Assembly (NCBI RefSeq): GCF_030123505.1
Contig: NZ_CP126115.1
Location: 1,192,001 to 1,256,000, forward strand
Source of the DNA: Neobacillus sp. YX16
GTDB taxonomy: Bacteria; Bacillota; Bacilli; Bacillales; Cytobacillaceae
Direction of reading: 5' to 3'
Length of the DNA: 64,000 nt
A program made the translations under genes and the position numbers. The number at the start of each line of letters is the position of its first letter. Positions within the stretch are counted from its first letter, which is position 1. The notes beneath the pieces were generated by a model, which saw only the letters and a list, made by a program, of their open reading frames with translations, was not told the DNA's origin and did not search any database. Below are positions 1-8,454 of the stretch, one piece after another.

Positions 1-1
1 C

Positions 2-406
2 GTTATGTTGAAGGATAAAGAGGATGTCTGGCATGTTAAAGCGGCTGGCCCAACTACAAGTATTCGTGAGGAGCCTTACCAAGGCGACATTATGAAGAAG
101 TTTGGTATCCGTGCTGTTATCGGAAAAGGCGGAATGGGACCTCGTACGTTGGCGGCTCTTAAGGAACACGGAGGCGTGTACCTGAATGCTATCGGCGGCG
201 CCGCTCAGTATTATGCAGATTGTATCAAGGGCGTTGAAGGTGTTGACTTGATGCAATTTGGTATACCTGAAGCGATGTGGCACCTTCGCGTAGAGGGCTT
301 CACAGCCGTTGTAACGATGGATTCACACGGAAACAGCCTGCATGCAGATGTAGATAAGTCTTCTTTAGAAAAATTAGCACAGTTTAAGGATCGCGTTTTT
401 AACTAA
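2..406 (+). CDS. Class I fumarate hydratase, C-terminal part (partial)
   Basis: This is the 3' end of an open frame that enters from the left edge; 134 residues are visible. The sequence AAGPTTSIREEPY, the GKGGMG glycine-rich turn, GVYLNAIGGAAQYYAD and FGIPEAMWHLRVEGF match the C-terminal (beta) domain of iron-sulfur class I fumarases and related hydro-lyases, which interconvert fumarate and malate in the TCA cycle. In class I enzymes the cluster-binding cysteines lie in the N-terminal domain, which is outside the window. A hairpin terminator follows the stop by about 13 nt, so this is the last gene of its transcript. A two-subunit L-tartrate dehydratase beta subunit is the alternative, but the single-chain fumarase fits better. 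Confidence 0.88.
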   Translation, partial: VMLKDKEDVWHVKAAGPTTSIREEPYQGDIMKKFGIRAVIGKGGMGPRTLAALKEHGGVYLNAIGGAAQYYADCIKGVEGVDLMQFGIPEAMWHLRVEGFTAVVTMDSHGNSLHADVDKSSLEKLAQFKDRVFN

Positions 407-418
407 AAGATTGGCGGG

Positions 419-446
419 CAGGCTCACATCATGGGCCTGTTTTTTT
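419..446 (+). terminator. Intrinsic terminator of the fumarase gene
   Basis: A CAGGC/GCCTG stem with an 11-nt loop is followed directly by a run of seven T, 13 nt after the fumarase stop codon. Confidence 0.75.
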
Positions 447-549
447 GGTGGGATGAGAGTGTTATGGTTACCGTTGAACCAGAAAAAACATGTTTGCAGG
501 AATTAGGTAGGCTATCTGATTACCGATATGTCAGAAAAATCATGTTAGC

Positions 550-781
550 GGGAATCAGGCGAGTCCTCAGGTTCCCCTTAACTTGGAAAAATGGTGTTCG
601 TGGGAATCAGGCGAGTCCTCAGGTTCCCGTTAACTTGGAAAAACGGTGTTCGTGGGAATCAGGCGAGTCCTCAGGTTCCCGTTAACTTGGAAAAACGGTG
701 TTCGTGGGAATCAGAGGAGTCCTCAGGTTCCCGTTAACCTGGAAAAACCATGGTAGAGGAGAATCAGCCTAGTACCTGATA
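550..781. repeat. 52-bp tandem repeat, four full copies plus a decayed fifth
   Basis: Units start at 550, 602, 654 and 706, exactly 52 bp apart, with a degenerate fifth beginning at 758. Each starts GGGAATCAGG, carries a GGGAA...TTCCC dyad with an inner AGG-CGAGT-CCT mini-hairpin, and continues with GTTAACTTGGAAAAACGGTG. The first three copies are almost identical and the fourth diverges at its 3' end. An open frame of 84 codons crosses the array only because 52-bp units shift the frame; it has no ribosome binding site and begins inside the terminator, so I do not call it a gene. The array fills most of the gap between the fumarase and pdaA genes. Confidence 0.93.
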
Positions 782-905
782 TCGGTTTTGAGCCAATTTT
801 AAAAAATGAAATAGCAATACCCAGCCAATTCTTTTTCCTTAAAATGCTAAACATGTTTCCCAAATACAAGCAAACACTATAAAAAACAAAATAGGGGGAA
901 CATGG

Positions 906-1709
906 ATGAAGAAATTATTGTGCATCCTTAGTTTGCTGCTGTTACTGGTACCACAGGTAACATATGGGTCCGCTCCAAATAAGCCAATCAATTGGGGTTT
1001 TAAGAAAGCTGTAGATGAACAGCCGCCAGATGCTGGTGCAGAGTATGAAAAAATACTTGAGAAATACGGTGCTTTTTTTAAAGGAGACCCAGACTCAAAG
1101 ACGCTTTATCTTACCTTTGATAATGGGTACGAGGCAGGGTATACCGCCCAAGTTTTAGATGTATTAAAGAAGGAAAAAGTGCCGGCAACCTTTTTTGTGA
1201 CGGGGCATTATTTATTATCGCAACCTGAATTAACAAAGCGGATGGTGGATGAAGGTCATCTCATTGGAAATCATTCCTGGCATCACCCCAATATGACACA
1301 AATCAGTGATGAGCGAATTCGTGAAGAACTTAGAAAAGTTAAGGACAAAACAAAAGAAATAACAGGTCAAAAGAAGATGAAGTATTTACGTCCGCCTCGG
1401 GGCGTTTTTAGTGAGAGAACGATGCAAATTGCGAAGGAAGAAGGCTATACGCATGTCTTCTGGTCGCTGGCGTTTGTGGACTGGAATACCAACGCGCAAA
1501 GGGGCTGGCAATATTCATATGATAACATTATGAAACAAATTCACCCCGGTTGTATCCTGCTGCTCCACACCGTTTCCAAGGATAACGCCGATGCCTTAGA
1601 AACCGTGATCAAGGATTTGAAAAAGAAAGGCTATAAATTTAAAAGTCTGGATGATTTTCCGAAAAAGAATAAAATTACGACGTTTTTCCAAAGACTGGGC
1701 AGAAAATAG
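906..1709 (+). CDS. pdaA: PdaA-type polysaccharide deacetylase (spore cortex muramic delta-lactam synthesis)
   Basis: 267 residues, close to the usual ~263 of PdaA. A cleavable signal peptide (MKKLLCILSLLLLLVPQVTYG) is followed by a NodB-homology domain. Visible motifs are TFDNGYE (metal-binding motif 1, with the PdaA-typical N in place of the second D), the HSWHHP zinc-binding histidines, RPPRG and the late LLHT. In Bacillus, PdaA removes the N-acetyl group from muramic acid, after CwlD cleavage, so that the cortex delta-lactam needed for germination can form. The start is the ATG 6 nt after AGGGGGA; an ATG 4 nt upstream is out of frame. It lies alone between two terminators. The product should act outside the forespore inner membrane. 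Confidence 0.93.
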   Translation: MKKLLCILSLLLLLVPQVTYGSAPNKPINWGFKKAVDEQPPDAGAEYEKILEKYGAFFKGDPDSKTLYLTFDNGYEAGYTAQVLDVLKKEKVPATFFVTGHYLLSQPELTKRMVDEGHLIGNHSWHHPNMTQISDERIREELRKVKDKTKEITGQKKMKYLRPPRGVFSERTMQIAKEEGYTHVFWSLAFVDWNTNAQRGWQYSYDNIMKQIHPGCILLLHTVSKDNADALETVIKDLKKKGYKFKSLDDFPKKNKITTFFQRLGRK

Positions 1710-1740
1710 GCCGAATTCGAATGAATTCGGCTTTTCTTTG
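1710..1740 (+). terminator. Terminator of pdaA
   Basis: A 9-bp perfect stem GCCGAATTC / GAATTCGGC with a 4-nt loop begins one base after the pdaA stop and is followed by TTTTCTTTGTT. Confidence 0.9.
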
Positions 1741-1747
1741 TTAATAA

Positions 1748-1756
1748 TGCTATAAT
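1748..1756 (+). promoter_or_regulatory. Extended -10 promoter of rlmCD
   Basis: TGCTATAAT is a perfect TGn extended -10 element. It sits about 40 nt before the rlmCD start and just after the pdaA terminator. No good -35 is present, as is usual for extended -10 promoters. Confidence 0.6.
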
Positions 1757-1796
1757 ATGGAGAAATCAAACGGAAGCGAAATTTGGAGTGAACAAA

Positions 1797-3179
1797 ATGA
1801 AAACAGATCAATCAATCAAAATACAAGAAAAACAGACCTTTCCCTTAACGATCAAACGACTCGGTATTAATGGAGAAGGCGTCGGTTATTTTAAGAAGCA
1901 GGTAGTATTTGTACCAGGCGCATTACCAGGGGAAGAGGTAGTCGTAGAGGCAACCAAGATAAACCCTAAATTTGCCGAGGCAAAAATAAAAAAGATACGT
2001 ATTAAATCTCCACATCGGGTTCAGCCGCCATGCCCTGTCTATGAGCAATGCGGGGGCTGTCAGCTTCAGCATCTAGCATATAGTCAGCAATTAAAAGAAA
2101 AGCGGGATATTGTTATCCAATCGCTAGAACGACATACCAGACTCCAAGTGGACAAACTCGAAATTCGAGAAACAATTGGCATGGAAGATCCATGGGGCTA
2201 TCGAAACAAGAGCAGTTTTCAACTAGCTGGAAGAGATGGCAAGGTTTTGGCTGGTTTGTATGGAATAAACTCGCATCAACTCATAGATATTGAACACTGT
2301 GCTGTTCAGCATTCACAAACGAATGAAGCCGTTAATGCGGTTAAAAAGATTCTCGAAGAACTTAAAATTACGATTTATAATGAAAAATCACGTAAGGGGA
2401 TTGTTCGGACAATTGTTACTAGGGTAGGGGTACAAAGCGGGGAGCTCCAGGTAGTGCTTATTACGAATCAAGACGAACTGCCAAAGAAAGAACAGATCAT
2501 TCAGGAGATCCAAAAAAGACTTCCGAATGTGAAATCAATCGTGCAGAACATCAATGAGCAAAAAACGTCGCTTATCTTCGGAGAAGAAACGGTACCATTA
2601 GCCGGTGAGGAGTTTATCCAAGAAACATTGGGCGACTTGCAGTTTGAGCTATCGGCGAGAACGTTCTTCCAGTTAAACCCGGTTCAAACGATAAAGCTTT
2701 ATAATGAAGTGAAAAGTGCAGCGGCGCTGACCGGTAAGGAAAAAATTGTTGATGCCTATTGTGGAGTCGGAACCATTGGCTTGTGGCTTGCGGACCAAGC
2801 AGCAGAGGTCCGTGGAATGGATGTCATTCCAGAATCAATTGATGACGCCAAGAAAAATGCTAAGCGTCACGGGTTCACCAATACTAAATATGTTCCTGGA
2901 AAAGCCGAAGAGGTTCTGCCGAAATGGGTGAAAAAAGGCTGGAAGCCAGATGTCATTATAGTGGATCCGCCTAGAACGGGTCTCGACGGGCAATTAATCC
3001 AAACGATTTTGCAAGCAGCACCAGAAAAGCTTATATACATCTCCTGTAATCCATCCACTTTAGCAAAAGACATTCAAATGTTAAGCGGCAAATACCAAGT
3101 GAAATATATTCAACCAGTGGATATGTTTCCACAGACGGCACATGTCGAGTGTGTCACTCATCTTGTTTTAAAATTTTAA
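1797..3179 (+). CDS. rlmCD: 23S rRNA (uracil-C5)-methyltransferase RlmCD (RumA/TrmA family)
   Basis: 460 residues. An N-terminal TRAM domain (about residues 10-70) is followed by cysteines of the [4Fe-4S] type ([14 protein letters not shown], about 78-91) and a C-terminal SAM-dependent methyltransferase with [19 protein letters not shown] and the nucleophile motif YISCNPSTL. In Gram-positives one such enzyme methylates two 23S rRNA uridines (U747 and U1939). The ATG start is preceded by TTGGAG at 8 nt; a GTG three codons upstream overlaps that Shine-Dalgarno and is less likely. The C-terminus [12 protein letters not shown] is of interest because two relics near 8.2 and 13.0 kb resemble it. 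Confidence 0.92.
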   Translation: MKTDQSIKIQEKQTFPLTIKRLGINGEGVGYFKKQVVFVPGALPGEEVVVEATKINPKFAEAKIKKIRIKSPHRVQPPCPVYEQCGGCQLQHLAYSQQLKEKRDIVIQSLERHTRLQVDKLEIRETIGMEDPWGYRNKSSFQLAGRDGKVLAGLYGINSHQLIDIEHCAVQHSQTNEAVNAVKKILEELKITIYNEKSRKGIVRTIVTRVGVQSGELQVVLITNQDELPKKEQIIQEIQKRLPNVKSIVQNINEQKTSLIFGEETVPLAGEEFIQETLGDLQFELSARTFFQLNPVQTIKLYNEVKSAAALTGKEKIVDAYCGVGTIGLWLADQAAEVRGMDVIPESIDDAKKNAKRHGFTNTKYVPGKAEEVLPKWVKKGWKPDVIIVDPPRTGLDGQLIQTILQAAPEKLIYISCNPSTLAKDIQMLSGKYQVKYIQPVDMFPQTAHVECVTHLVLKF

Positions 3180-3292
3180 TTTAAACAATTATTTCTTGAT
3201 TTCTCTTAATCACACTAAGGACAATGCGAACAAAAATAAGGATATATCAATTGATTGTTCCAATATTCAACGCTGTTGAAAAATAGTAATAA

Positions 3293-3328
3293 AAGAAGGC
3301 ATCTCACCATTAAGGGAGTTGCCTTCTT
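3293..3328. terminator. Bidirectional terminator between convergent genes
   Basis: A perfect 9-bp stem AAGAAGGCA / TGCCTTCTT with an 18-nt loop. On the minus strand it is followed by TTATTACTATTTTT, so it may serve both rlmCD and the convergent regulator gene. Confidence 0.65.
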
Positions 3329-3329
3329 T

Positions 3330-3428
3330 ACGTTTCATGTTGGGAACAATGTAACCTCATCTGTTGCTGTGCAGGGTAAATCCCAGGGTGAACTTTACGA
3401 AAGCGCATTCAATTCATTAAATGAATAG
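3330..3428 (+). pseudogene. Possible coding relic (33 codons, no start)
   Basis: A start-less open frame ends TFHVGNNVTSSVAVQGKSQG...AFNSLNE-stop. It reads like the tail of a protein, but I do not recognise the family and there is no ribosome binding site. It sits immediately after a terminator hairpin, so if it was ever a gene the front part is gone. Confidence 0.2.
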
Positions 3429-3454
3429 GACATCTAAATATATCTATGCTTAGC

Positions 3455-4132
3455 CTAAATTACATCAGATTTAACGTTGCGCGAAATCATTTGAAGATAA
3501 CGATAAACACTTGATTCGGACATACCCATTATTTCTGCAACTTCATTTATCGTACCTTTAATATCAAAAACCCCGTATTCCTTCAATTTGGCAATCGCTA
3601 ATTTCTTTTGTTCGGGTGATAGTTGCGCACCAGATTCCAATATATCTTTATCAATTACTGTATCAATGATATCCCGGACATTTCCCGAAAGTTTTTCGAC
3701 AGGATGTTCTTGGTCATTGTTCTTTTCAATTTGTTTTATATCCAAGTTTATATTGGCCAACTTTAATACATCCTTTGCGACTTTCCAATAGGCGTCTGCA
3801 TCAAAGTTTATGCATAAAAGGCCCTGCAATTGGCCCTGACCATCTTTGATAAATAACGTTGATGATCGGAATTTTTTCCCTTTCGGCCCTTCTCCAACAT
3901 AATTTACAACATGATCTTTGTGTAAATAGACCTTTTCGTTGATTAACTCTCTTGCATAGTTAGTTAACGGGCCGCTTAAAGACCTCCCACTTAAATCTCC
4001 ATTGACGATGTGACCAATCTGAGAACCTCCATCAGGATTTAAAACATGTAATACAAATTCATAGTTAGGCCCCAATATTTCTCCAAAATAATTCATGATA
4101 TTTTGATAGTGCCGAAATAATTCATTATCCAA
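3455..4132 (-). CDS. YheO-type PAS / helix-turn-helix transcriptional regulator (DauR-like)
   Basis: 225 residues. The N-terminal ~120 residues (GEILGPNYEFVLHVLNPDGG... then FIKDGQGQLQGLLCINFD) form the YheO-like PAS domain. The C-terminal ~60 residues (LSPEQKKLAIAKLKEYGVF, then INEVAEIMGMSESSVYRYL) are the HTH of the same family. The start is TTG, chosen because GGAGG lies 9 nt upstream. It is divergent from the SdaC-type transporter and the serine dehydratase genes across a ~770-bp gap. I infer that it controls them, perhaps sensing an amino acid; the family name and domain order are established, the target is inference. Confidence 0.85.
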   Translation of the reverse strand: MDNELFRHYQNIMNYFGEILGPNYEFVLHVLNPDGGSQIGHIVNGDLSGRSLSGPLTNYARELINEKVYLHKDHVVNYVGEGPKGKKFRSSTLFIKDGQGQLQGLLCINFDADAYWKVAKDVLKLANINLDIKQIEKNNDQEHPVEKLSGNVRDIIDTVIDKDILESGAQLSPEQKKLAIAKLKEYGVFDIKGTINEVAEIMGMSESSVYRYLQMISRNVKSDVI

Positions 4133-4414
4133 TTAGGTCTACCTCCTTCTGCGACAATTTCTTTCTAAAGAGAAGAATCGTTGGTCTTTAAAGTTTAAGG
4201 TTCTGAATCAGTTATTAACAATGAAATTGCTCTATTGTTTCATCCCCAATTCTTTTAGAGGTGTCCCGAAAACTAAGCATAATTCATGAAATAAAGATGT
4301 TCAGGAAGTTTTTTCAATAAAGTGAACTTTTCGATACTAAAATTATATCAGACTTTAGTTATTTTCCAAGTTGCAATAAAAAACTTTTATAAAAATAATT
4401 TATTATCAAAGTCA

Positions 4415-4442
4415 TTGACACTTTTGTAAGGAATGTGATAAT
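4415..4442 (+). promoter_or_regulatory. Sigma-A-like promoter ahead of the serine operon
   Basis: TTGACA (perfect -35, 4415-4420) and GATAAT (4437-4442) are separated by 16 bp. It lies ~465 nt before the transporter start, which would give a long 5' leader. Confidence 0.55.
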
Positions 4443-4487
4443 TTGTTCAGGTAGTAATAAAAAATAATTATTGTAATAAATTATTCC

Positions 4488-4535
4488 GAAAACTTTGAGA
4501 ATGTAAACGTTTTTAACAATTCATTCAAAGTTTTC
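4488..4535. promoter_or_regulatory. 11-bp inverted repeat enclosing a cre-like (CcpA) site
   Basis: GAAAACTTTGA (4488-4498) and TCAAAGTTTTC (4525-4535) are perfect inverted repeats 26 bp apart. Inside lies TGTAAACGTTTTTA (4502-4515), which differs at one position from the Bacillus cre consensus TGWAARCGYTWWCW. It lies downstream of the 4415 promoter, where CcpA would act as a roadblock. There is no T-run, so it is not a terminator. Confidence 0.5.
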
Positions 4536-4906
4536 ACACTCACTGGGCCCACGAATTAAAGCAGTACTGAAAAGAGGTTAAGTGCTTTTGAGAGTAGTTT
4601 GCAAAATCTTCTTACCTGAAGCTTTTCTAATTTATTCATAGGTGGTGTACATAAAAAAATTTAAGCGCATTCATTAAACTCTTAGATTAGTAAATTAGTA
4701 CTTAAGACCATAAGAGATTTATTATTGCTGCTATAAATGAAAACCCTTACACATAAAATCTATCCATTACTCAAGCTGATAGTAAGTTAAATCCTGTCGG
4801 CCTTTCAAGCAACTATTATTGCTGATAGCAGGAAAAACTATTAAGAATAGAATTTTGCGAGAAAAACAATCAGATAAAATAATAGACATACCAGGAGGAC
4901 TAATAT

Positions 4907-6226
4907 ATGCATGGAAATACTGCTAGAAAATTTGAAGTAGAACCGGAGATTATTGTAGAAAATAATAAAAAATTGCCAGATCCTAAAAAATGGCACAGAC
5001 AGGATACTACCTGGGCATTGAGCCTTTTTGGAACAGCCATAGGAGCGGGAGTACTCTTCTTGCCAATTAATGCAGGAGCGGGCGGATTGCTTTCATTACT
5101 ATTAATTACGATACTCGCATTCCCGGTCATGTACTACTCGCATAGGGCGCTCGCTAAAATGATATACGCCTCCGATTCGGCTGAAGAGGGGATTACAGGT
5201 ACAATACGTGAATATTTCGGAAATAAGGCAAGTATCATTTTTAATGTTGTTTATTTTGTTTCAATCTATACAATCGTACTCATGTATTCGGTTGCCCTAA
5301 CAAATACTGCAAGTAGTTTTATCGTGAATCAATTGCACATGAGTGAACCGCCAAGAGCCATTTTGTCGCTTGCTTTGGTACTTGGTCTTATTGCTATACT
5401 GAATTTTGGCCAAGACATTACTGTAAAGGTAATGAGCATGCTTGTCTATCCATTTATTGTTTCTCTGCTTTTAATCGCAGTATCTTTGATTCCAAAATGG
5501 AATACGTCAATGCTTAGCTTTTCAAGTGTTTCGAATGGTTCGTCAGGAACAGGGGTTTTCGCAACGATTCTGATGGTTTTGCCAATCATCGTATTCTCTT
5601 TTAACCATTCTCCAATCATTTCGTCATTCGTTGTTAAACAGAGGCAAACGTACGGAATTAAAGCTGTTGATGCCAAAAGTAATCAAATACAAAAAGTTTG
5701 TTATATGCTGACATTTGGTGTGGTTATGTTCTTTGTCTGGAGCAGTGTCTTGAGTTTGACTCCCAATGATTTAATCATGGCAAAGGAACAAAACTTGTCA
5801 ATCCTTTCCTATCTTGCTAATCATATTAATTCGCCAATTATCAAGATTGCAGCACCTATCATCGCTTTCGTGGCCATAACTAAATCCTTCCTTGGCCATT
5901 ATGTGGGAGCGTACGAGGTAATGCGTGACATGATTATCGAGGCCGGCAGAGCACGCGGAAAAAACATAAAAGAAAAAGCAGTTAAGACAATGATTCTTGC
6001 TTTTGTCGTATTAACTTGCTGGTATGCTGCTTATAAAAATCCAAGCATTCTCGGACTAATCGATAGTCTCAGTGGTCCGATGGTTGCTGCTATTCTATGT
6101 ATCCTGCCAATGTATGCAATCCGTAAAGTTCCTGTATTGGCTAAATACAGAGGCAAAATGAGCAATGCATTCGTCATCATTGTAGGCGTGCTAACAGTCC
6201 TGGCAAGCATTAAATCATTTTTTTAA
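4907..6226 (+). CDS. SdaC/TdcC-type serine/threonine transporter (HAAAP family)
   Basis: 439 residues with about 11 hydrophobic membrane segments. The N-terminal signature SLFGTAIGAGVLFLPINAG is the conserved first helix of hydroxy/aromatic amino acid permeases, proton- or sodium-driven importers in the cytoplasmic membrane. AGGAGG lies 8 nt before the ATG. It precedes a small ORF and an L-serine dehydratase on the same strand, so it most likely imports L-serine for deamination to pyruvate. Threonine is the other plausible substrate. The promoter is probably the one ~465 nt upstream. Confidence 0.87.
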   Translation: MHGNTARKFEVEPEIIVENNKKLPDPKKWHRQDTTWALSLFGTAIGAGVLFLPINAGAGGLLSLLLITILAFPVMYYSHRALAKMIYASDSAEEGITGTIREYFGNKASIIFNVVYFVSIYTIVLMYSVALTNTASSFIVNQLHMSEPPRAILSLALVLGLIAILNFGQDITVKVMSMLVYPFIVSLLLIAVSLIPKWNTSMLSFSSVSNGSSGTGVFATILMVLPIIVFSFNHSPIISSFVVKQRQTYGIKAVDAKSNQIQKVCYMLTFGVVMFFVWSSVLSLTPNDLIMAKEQNLSILSYLANHINSPIIKIAAPIIAFVAITKSFLGHYVGAYEVMRDMIIEAGRARGKNIKEKAVKTMILAFVVLTCWYAAYKNPSILGLIDSLSGPMVAAILCILPMYAIRKVPVLAKYRGKMSNAFVIIVGVLTVLASIKSFF

Positions 6227-6293
6227 AATTAATTCGGCTCCATATCTGCCGATGGCCAGCGTTGTTGCGGAATATTTAGAAGGAGTTAAGACT

Positions 6294-6383
6294 ATGAACA
6301 GGGTATTCCAATCATACGAGTATTCGGCTATTGGGCGCCCTTTTCATGCTGGGAAATATTTTGCAGTGGGATGGTCCTATTAG
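6294..6383 (+). CDS. 29-codon ORF between transporter and serine dehydratase
   Basis: A short ORF beginning MNRVFQSYEYSAIG and ending KYFAVGWSY. AGGAG lies 8 nt upstream of its ATG, as good as the flanking genes. It is rich in aromatic residues (7 of 29 are F, Y or W) and has no signal peptide or membrane segment. It ends 33 nt before the dehydratase start. I do not recognise it. It could be a small protein of the serine module or a translated leader that couples to the dehydratase. Confidence 0.4.
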   Translation: MNRVFQSYEYSAIGRPFHAGKYFAVGWSY

Positions 6384-6416
6384 GACAACTGCTATTAGTT
6401 TAAAGGAGTGATAAAA

Positions 6417-7979
6417 ATGTCTTTTAAAAATTTGCAAGAATTAATTGAAATGGCTGAGCAGGAGAATACAACCCTTTCAGAATTAATGATAAATGCAGAA
6501 ATGGTACAGAAAGGTTTATCGAGAGAGACGATTTTTGAAAAAATGTCGGAACAATTTTCGGTCATGGAGGAGGCTGTCCGCAGGGGAACCCAGAGTCCAG
6601 TCATGTCTCGTACGGGTTTAACCGGGGGAGATGGAAACCGCCTTTATGAATATGCCAAAAAAGGGAACACCTTTGTTGATGCTACAACTTTAAATGTCTC
6701 AGCCAATGCACTTGGCGTATCAGAAGTGAATGCAGCAATGGGGAGAATTATCGCGACACCAACAGCTGGTTCGGCAGGGATTTTGCCAGCAGTACTCATT
6801 CATGCCCTGGACAGCGGAAGATTTAGCCGTGACCAGATTGTCCAGTCAATTTTCACTGCTTCAGCACTTGGCCTGGTGATTGCCAATAAAGCATCGATAT
6901 CAGGGGCTGAAGGCGGCTGCCAGGCTGAGATTGGTTCAGCAACGGCAATGGCTGCAGGTACATTGGTGGAACTTGCTGGCGGAACACCGAGGCAGGTGGG
7001 AAATGCAGTCGGGATTGCGTTGAAAAATTCCTTGGGACTGGTTTGTGATCCTGTTGCCGGGCTGGTGGAAATTCCATGCATCTATCGCAATGGTTTACAT
7101 GCCCTTACCGCTCAAGCTGCGGCAGATATGGCCTTGGCTGGGGTCGTCAGCATCATCCCTCCAGATGAAGTCATTCAAGTGATGCATGAAGTCGGACAGC
7201 AAATGCCCGAATCATTAAGAGAAACGGGAATAGGTGGCTTGGCTGGAACTCCAACAGGACAAAAATTGAAAGAGAAGATCCTGGGCAGAAAACCAACTGA
7301 CAGCGGACCGGCAAAATTTCAAAGTGCTTATGATATCATTGGTCCTATAATGGTGGGGCCTTCGAGTTCCCATACAGCAGGAGCTGTCCGGATTGGTAAT
7401 ATTGCTCATCAGCTATTAAATGAAAAGCCTCTATATGCAAAGTTCACTCTGATGGGGTCTTTTGCCGAAACTTATCAGGGACACGGAACAGATTTAGCAC
7501 TTTTGGCTGGCGTCCTTGGGCTGACAACAATGGATGATGACATTCCGAATGCGAAAGAAGTAGCTGAAAATCAGGGCTTGAAATATGAATTTACAAAACG
7601 GGTACTAGGAAGCTACCATCCGAACACCGTGTTGATTGAATTAGCAGGGGAAGCGCATAAAATAAAGGTATTAGCCAGCTCTTTAGGCGGGGGTAAAGTG
7701 GAAGTCCAAGAATTTGAAGATTATCCGTTAAAATTCAGCGGAGAACGGCCAACCCTTGTGATCCGCCATATTGATAAAAGAGGAGTCATTGCGGAACTAT
7801 CGAAGATTCTTCAGGTAACAGGGTTCAACATCGCCCGTATGGCAAATGAACGTTCTAAAATTCAAGGTCCTGCCATTACGATTTGCGAAGTAGATGCTAC
7901 TATTGACGAAGGACTTTTAAATATCTTAAAAAGTGAAATCCCAACTATAGAAGAAATTCTTGTGGTTCAAACCGTGTAA
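6417..7979 (+). CDS. sdaA: L-serine dehydratase, single-chain alpha-beta-ACT fusion
   Basis: 520 residues. Residues ~1-290 are the alpha domain (TGGDGNRLYEYAKKG, ATPTAGSAGILPAVL, and the cluster cysteines in GAEGGCQAE, LVCDPVAG and EIPCIYRNG). Residues ~300-425 are the beta domain (YDIIGPIMVGPSSSHTAGA, FAETYQGHGTDLAL). Residues ~445-515 form an ACT domain (RPTLVIRHIDKRGVIAELSK). The oxygen-sensitive [4Fe-4S] enzyme converts L-serine to pyruvate and ammonia. In Bacillus the alpha (SdaAA) and beta-ACT (SdaAB) subunits are normally separate, and E. coli SdaA is fused beta-alpha, so alpha-beta-ACT is a different order. The ATG follows AAAGGAG by 8 nt; a GTG at 6408 overlaps that site. Confidence 0.93.
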   Translation: MSFKNLQELIEMAEQENTTLSELMINAEMVQKGLSRETIFEKMSEQFSVMEEAVRRGTQSPVMSRTGLTGGDGNRLYEYAKKGNTFVDATTLNVSANALGVSEVNAAMGRIIATPTAGSAGILPAVLIHALDSGRFSRDQIVQSIFTASALGLVIANKASISGAEGGCQAEIGSATAMAAGTLVELAGGTPRQVGNAVGIALKNSLGLVCDPVAGLVEIPCIYRNGLHALTAQAAADMALAGVVSIIPPDEVIQVMHEVGQQMPESLRETGIGGLAGTPTGQKLKEKILGRKPTDSGPAKFQSAYDIIGPIMVGPSSSHTAGAVRIGNIAHQLLNEKPLYAKFTLMGSFAETYQGHGTDLALLAGVLGLTTMDDDIPNAKEVAENQGLKYEFTKRVLGSYHPNTVLIELAGEAHKIKVLASSLGGGKVEVQEFEDYPLKFSGERPTLVIRHIDKRGVIAELSKILQVTGFNIARMANERSKIQGPAITICEVDATIDEGLLNILKSEIPTIEEILVVQTV

Positions 7980-8001
7980 GGGAGTACAAAAAGTGCAGTC
8001 A

Positions 8002-8025
8002 AAAAGCCAGCGAATGCTGGCTTTT
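8002..8025 (+). terminator. Terminator of the serine operon
   Basis: Perfect 10-bp stem AAAAGCCAGC / GCTGGCTTTT with a GAAT loop, 23 nt after the dehydratase stop. Confidence 0.9.
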
Positions 8026-8183
8026 GAATTATCCTATTTATTGAAAATTATATTCCACAACATATAATGACTTGCCGCACTACTTTGGCTTTTTCATTTT
8101 TCTTGTTTAAAGGGAACACAGAGAAAAAAGTAGAGAAATTTGGAATTTAATAACATAAATGTATCTTTTATGAAAGTGCCCAC

Positions 8184-8261
8184 CAACACCCCGTGTATTG
8201 CCACATACAACCCACACACGTCGAGTGTATCTCGCAACTCATTTTAAAGAAAGGCAACTAA
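8184..8261 (+). pseudogene. Relic resembling the C-terminus of an RlmCD-like methyltransferase (copy 1)
   Basis: A start-less open frame reads QHPVYCHIQPTHVECISQLI then LKKGN-stop. The THVEC...LILK part resembles the RlmCD C-terminus [12 protein letters not shown], at both protein and DNA level, and a second fragment at 12998-13066 reads almost the same in the same relative frame. It runs straight into a terminator hairpin, as the 3' end of a gene would. No start codon or upstream homology is visible, so I call it a relic. It lies in an otherwise empty ~430-bp gap. Confidence 0.45.
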
Positions 8262-8282
8262 CCCTTGTGGTTGTTGCCTTTT
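8250..8282 (+). terminator. Terminator following the relic
   Basis: Stem AAAGGCAAC / GTTGCCTTT with a 14-nt loop, then TT. The core resembles terminators at 47724-47757 and 59145-59177. Confidence 0.6.
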
Positions 8283-8375
8283 AACGTTTCCTGCAACGTA
8301 TGAATACTTCCATTTGACTGACCCGAGTAAACTGAAGCGTTACCACTCAGGGTCTAAGGCACCATTTTTTCGTTA

Positions 8376-8404
8376 TTGACAAAGTAGGAATTGACAGTTT
8401 ATAT
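8376..8404 (+). promoter_or_regulatory. Candidate promoter of the MscS-family gene
   Basis: TTGACA (8376-8381), 17-bp spacer, TTATAT (8399-8404), ~50 nt before the start codon. A second TTGACA occurs at 8391, so the exact -35 is uncertain. Confidence 0.4.
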
Positions 8405-8454
8405 ACTTTACTCGTAAAGTTGCTTATGATGCAAATTAAAACGGAGGAAAACAG

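Larger units (their letters stand above)
4133..4906. other. Long intergenic/leader region between regulator and transporter
   Basis: This 774-bp gap has no convincing ORF. It contains a sigma-A-like promoter at 4415-4442 and an inverted repeat around a cre-like site at 4488-4535. About 370 nt of unexplained sequence then precede the transporter's ribosome binding site. I saw no T-box or known riboswitch core. Confidence 0.6.

Noticed and set aside
431..685. 84-codon ORF across the 52-bp repeats
   Set aside because: It begins inside a terminator, has no ribosome binding site and exists only because the repeat length shifts the frame.
4641..4680. GGTGG motif considered as a T-box in the serine leader
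   Set aside because: The AGGGTGGNACCGCG core and the accompanying antiterminator/terminator are missing.
4900..5130. Minus-strand ORFs opposite the serine transporter and similar opposite-strand frames elsewhere
   Set aside because: Shadows of strongly supported plus-strand genes.
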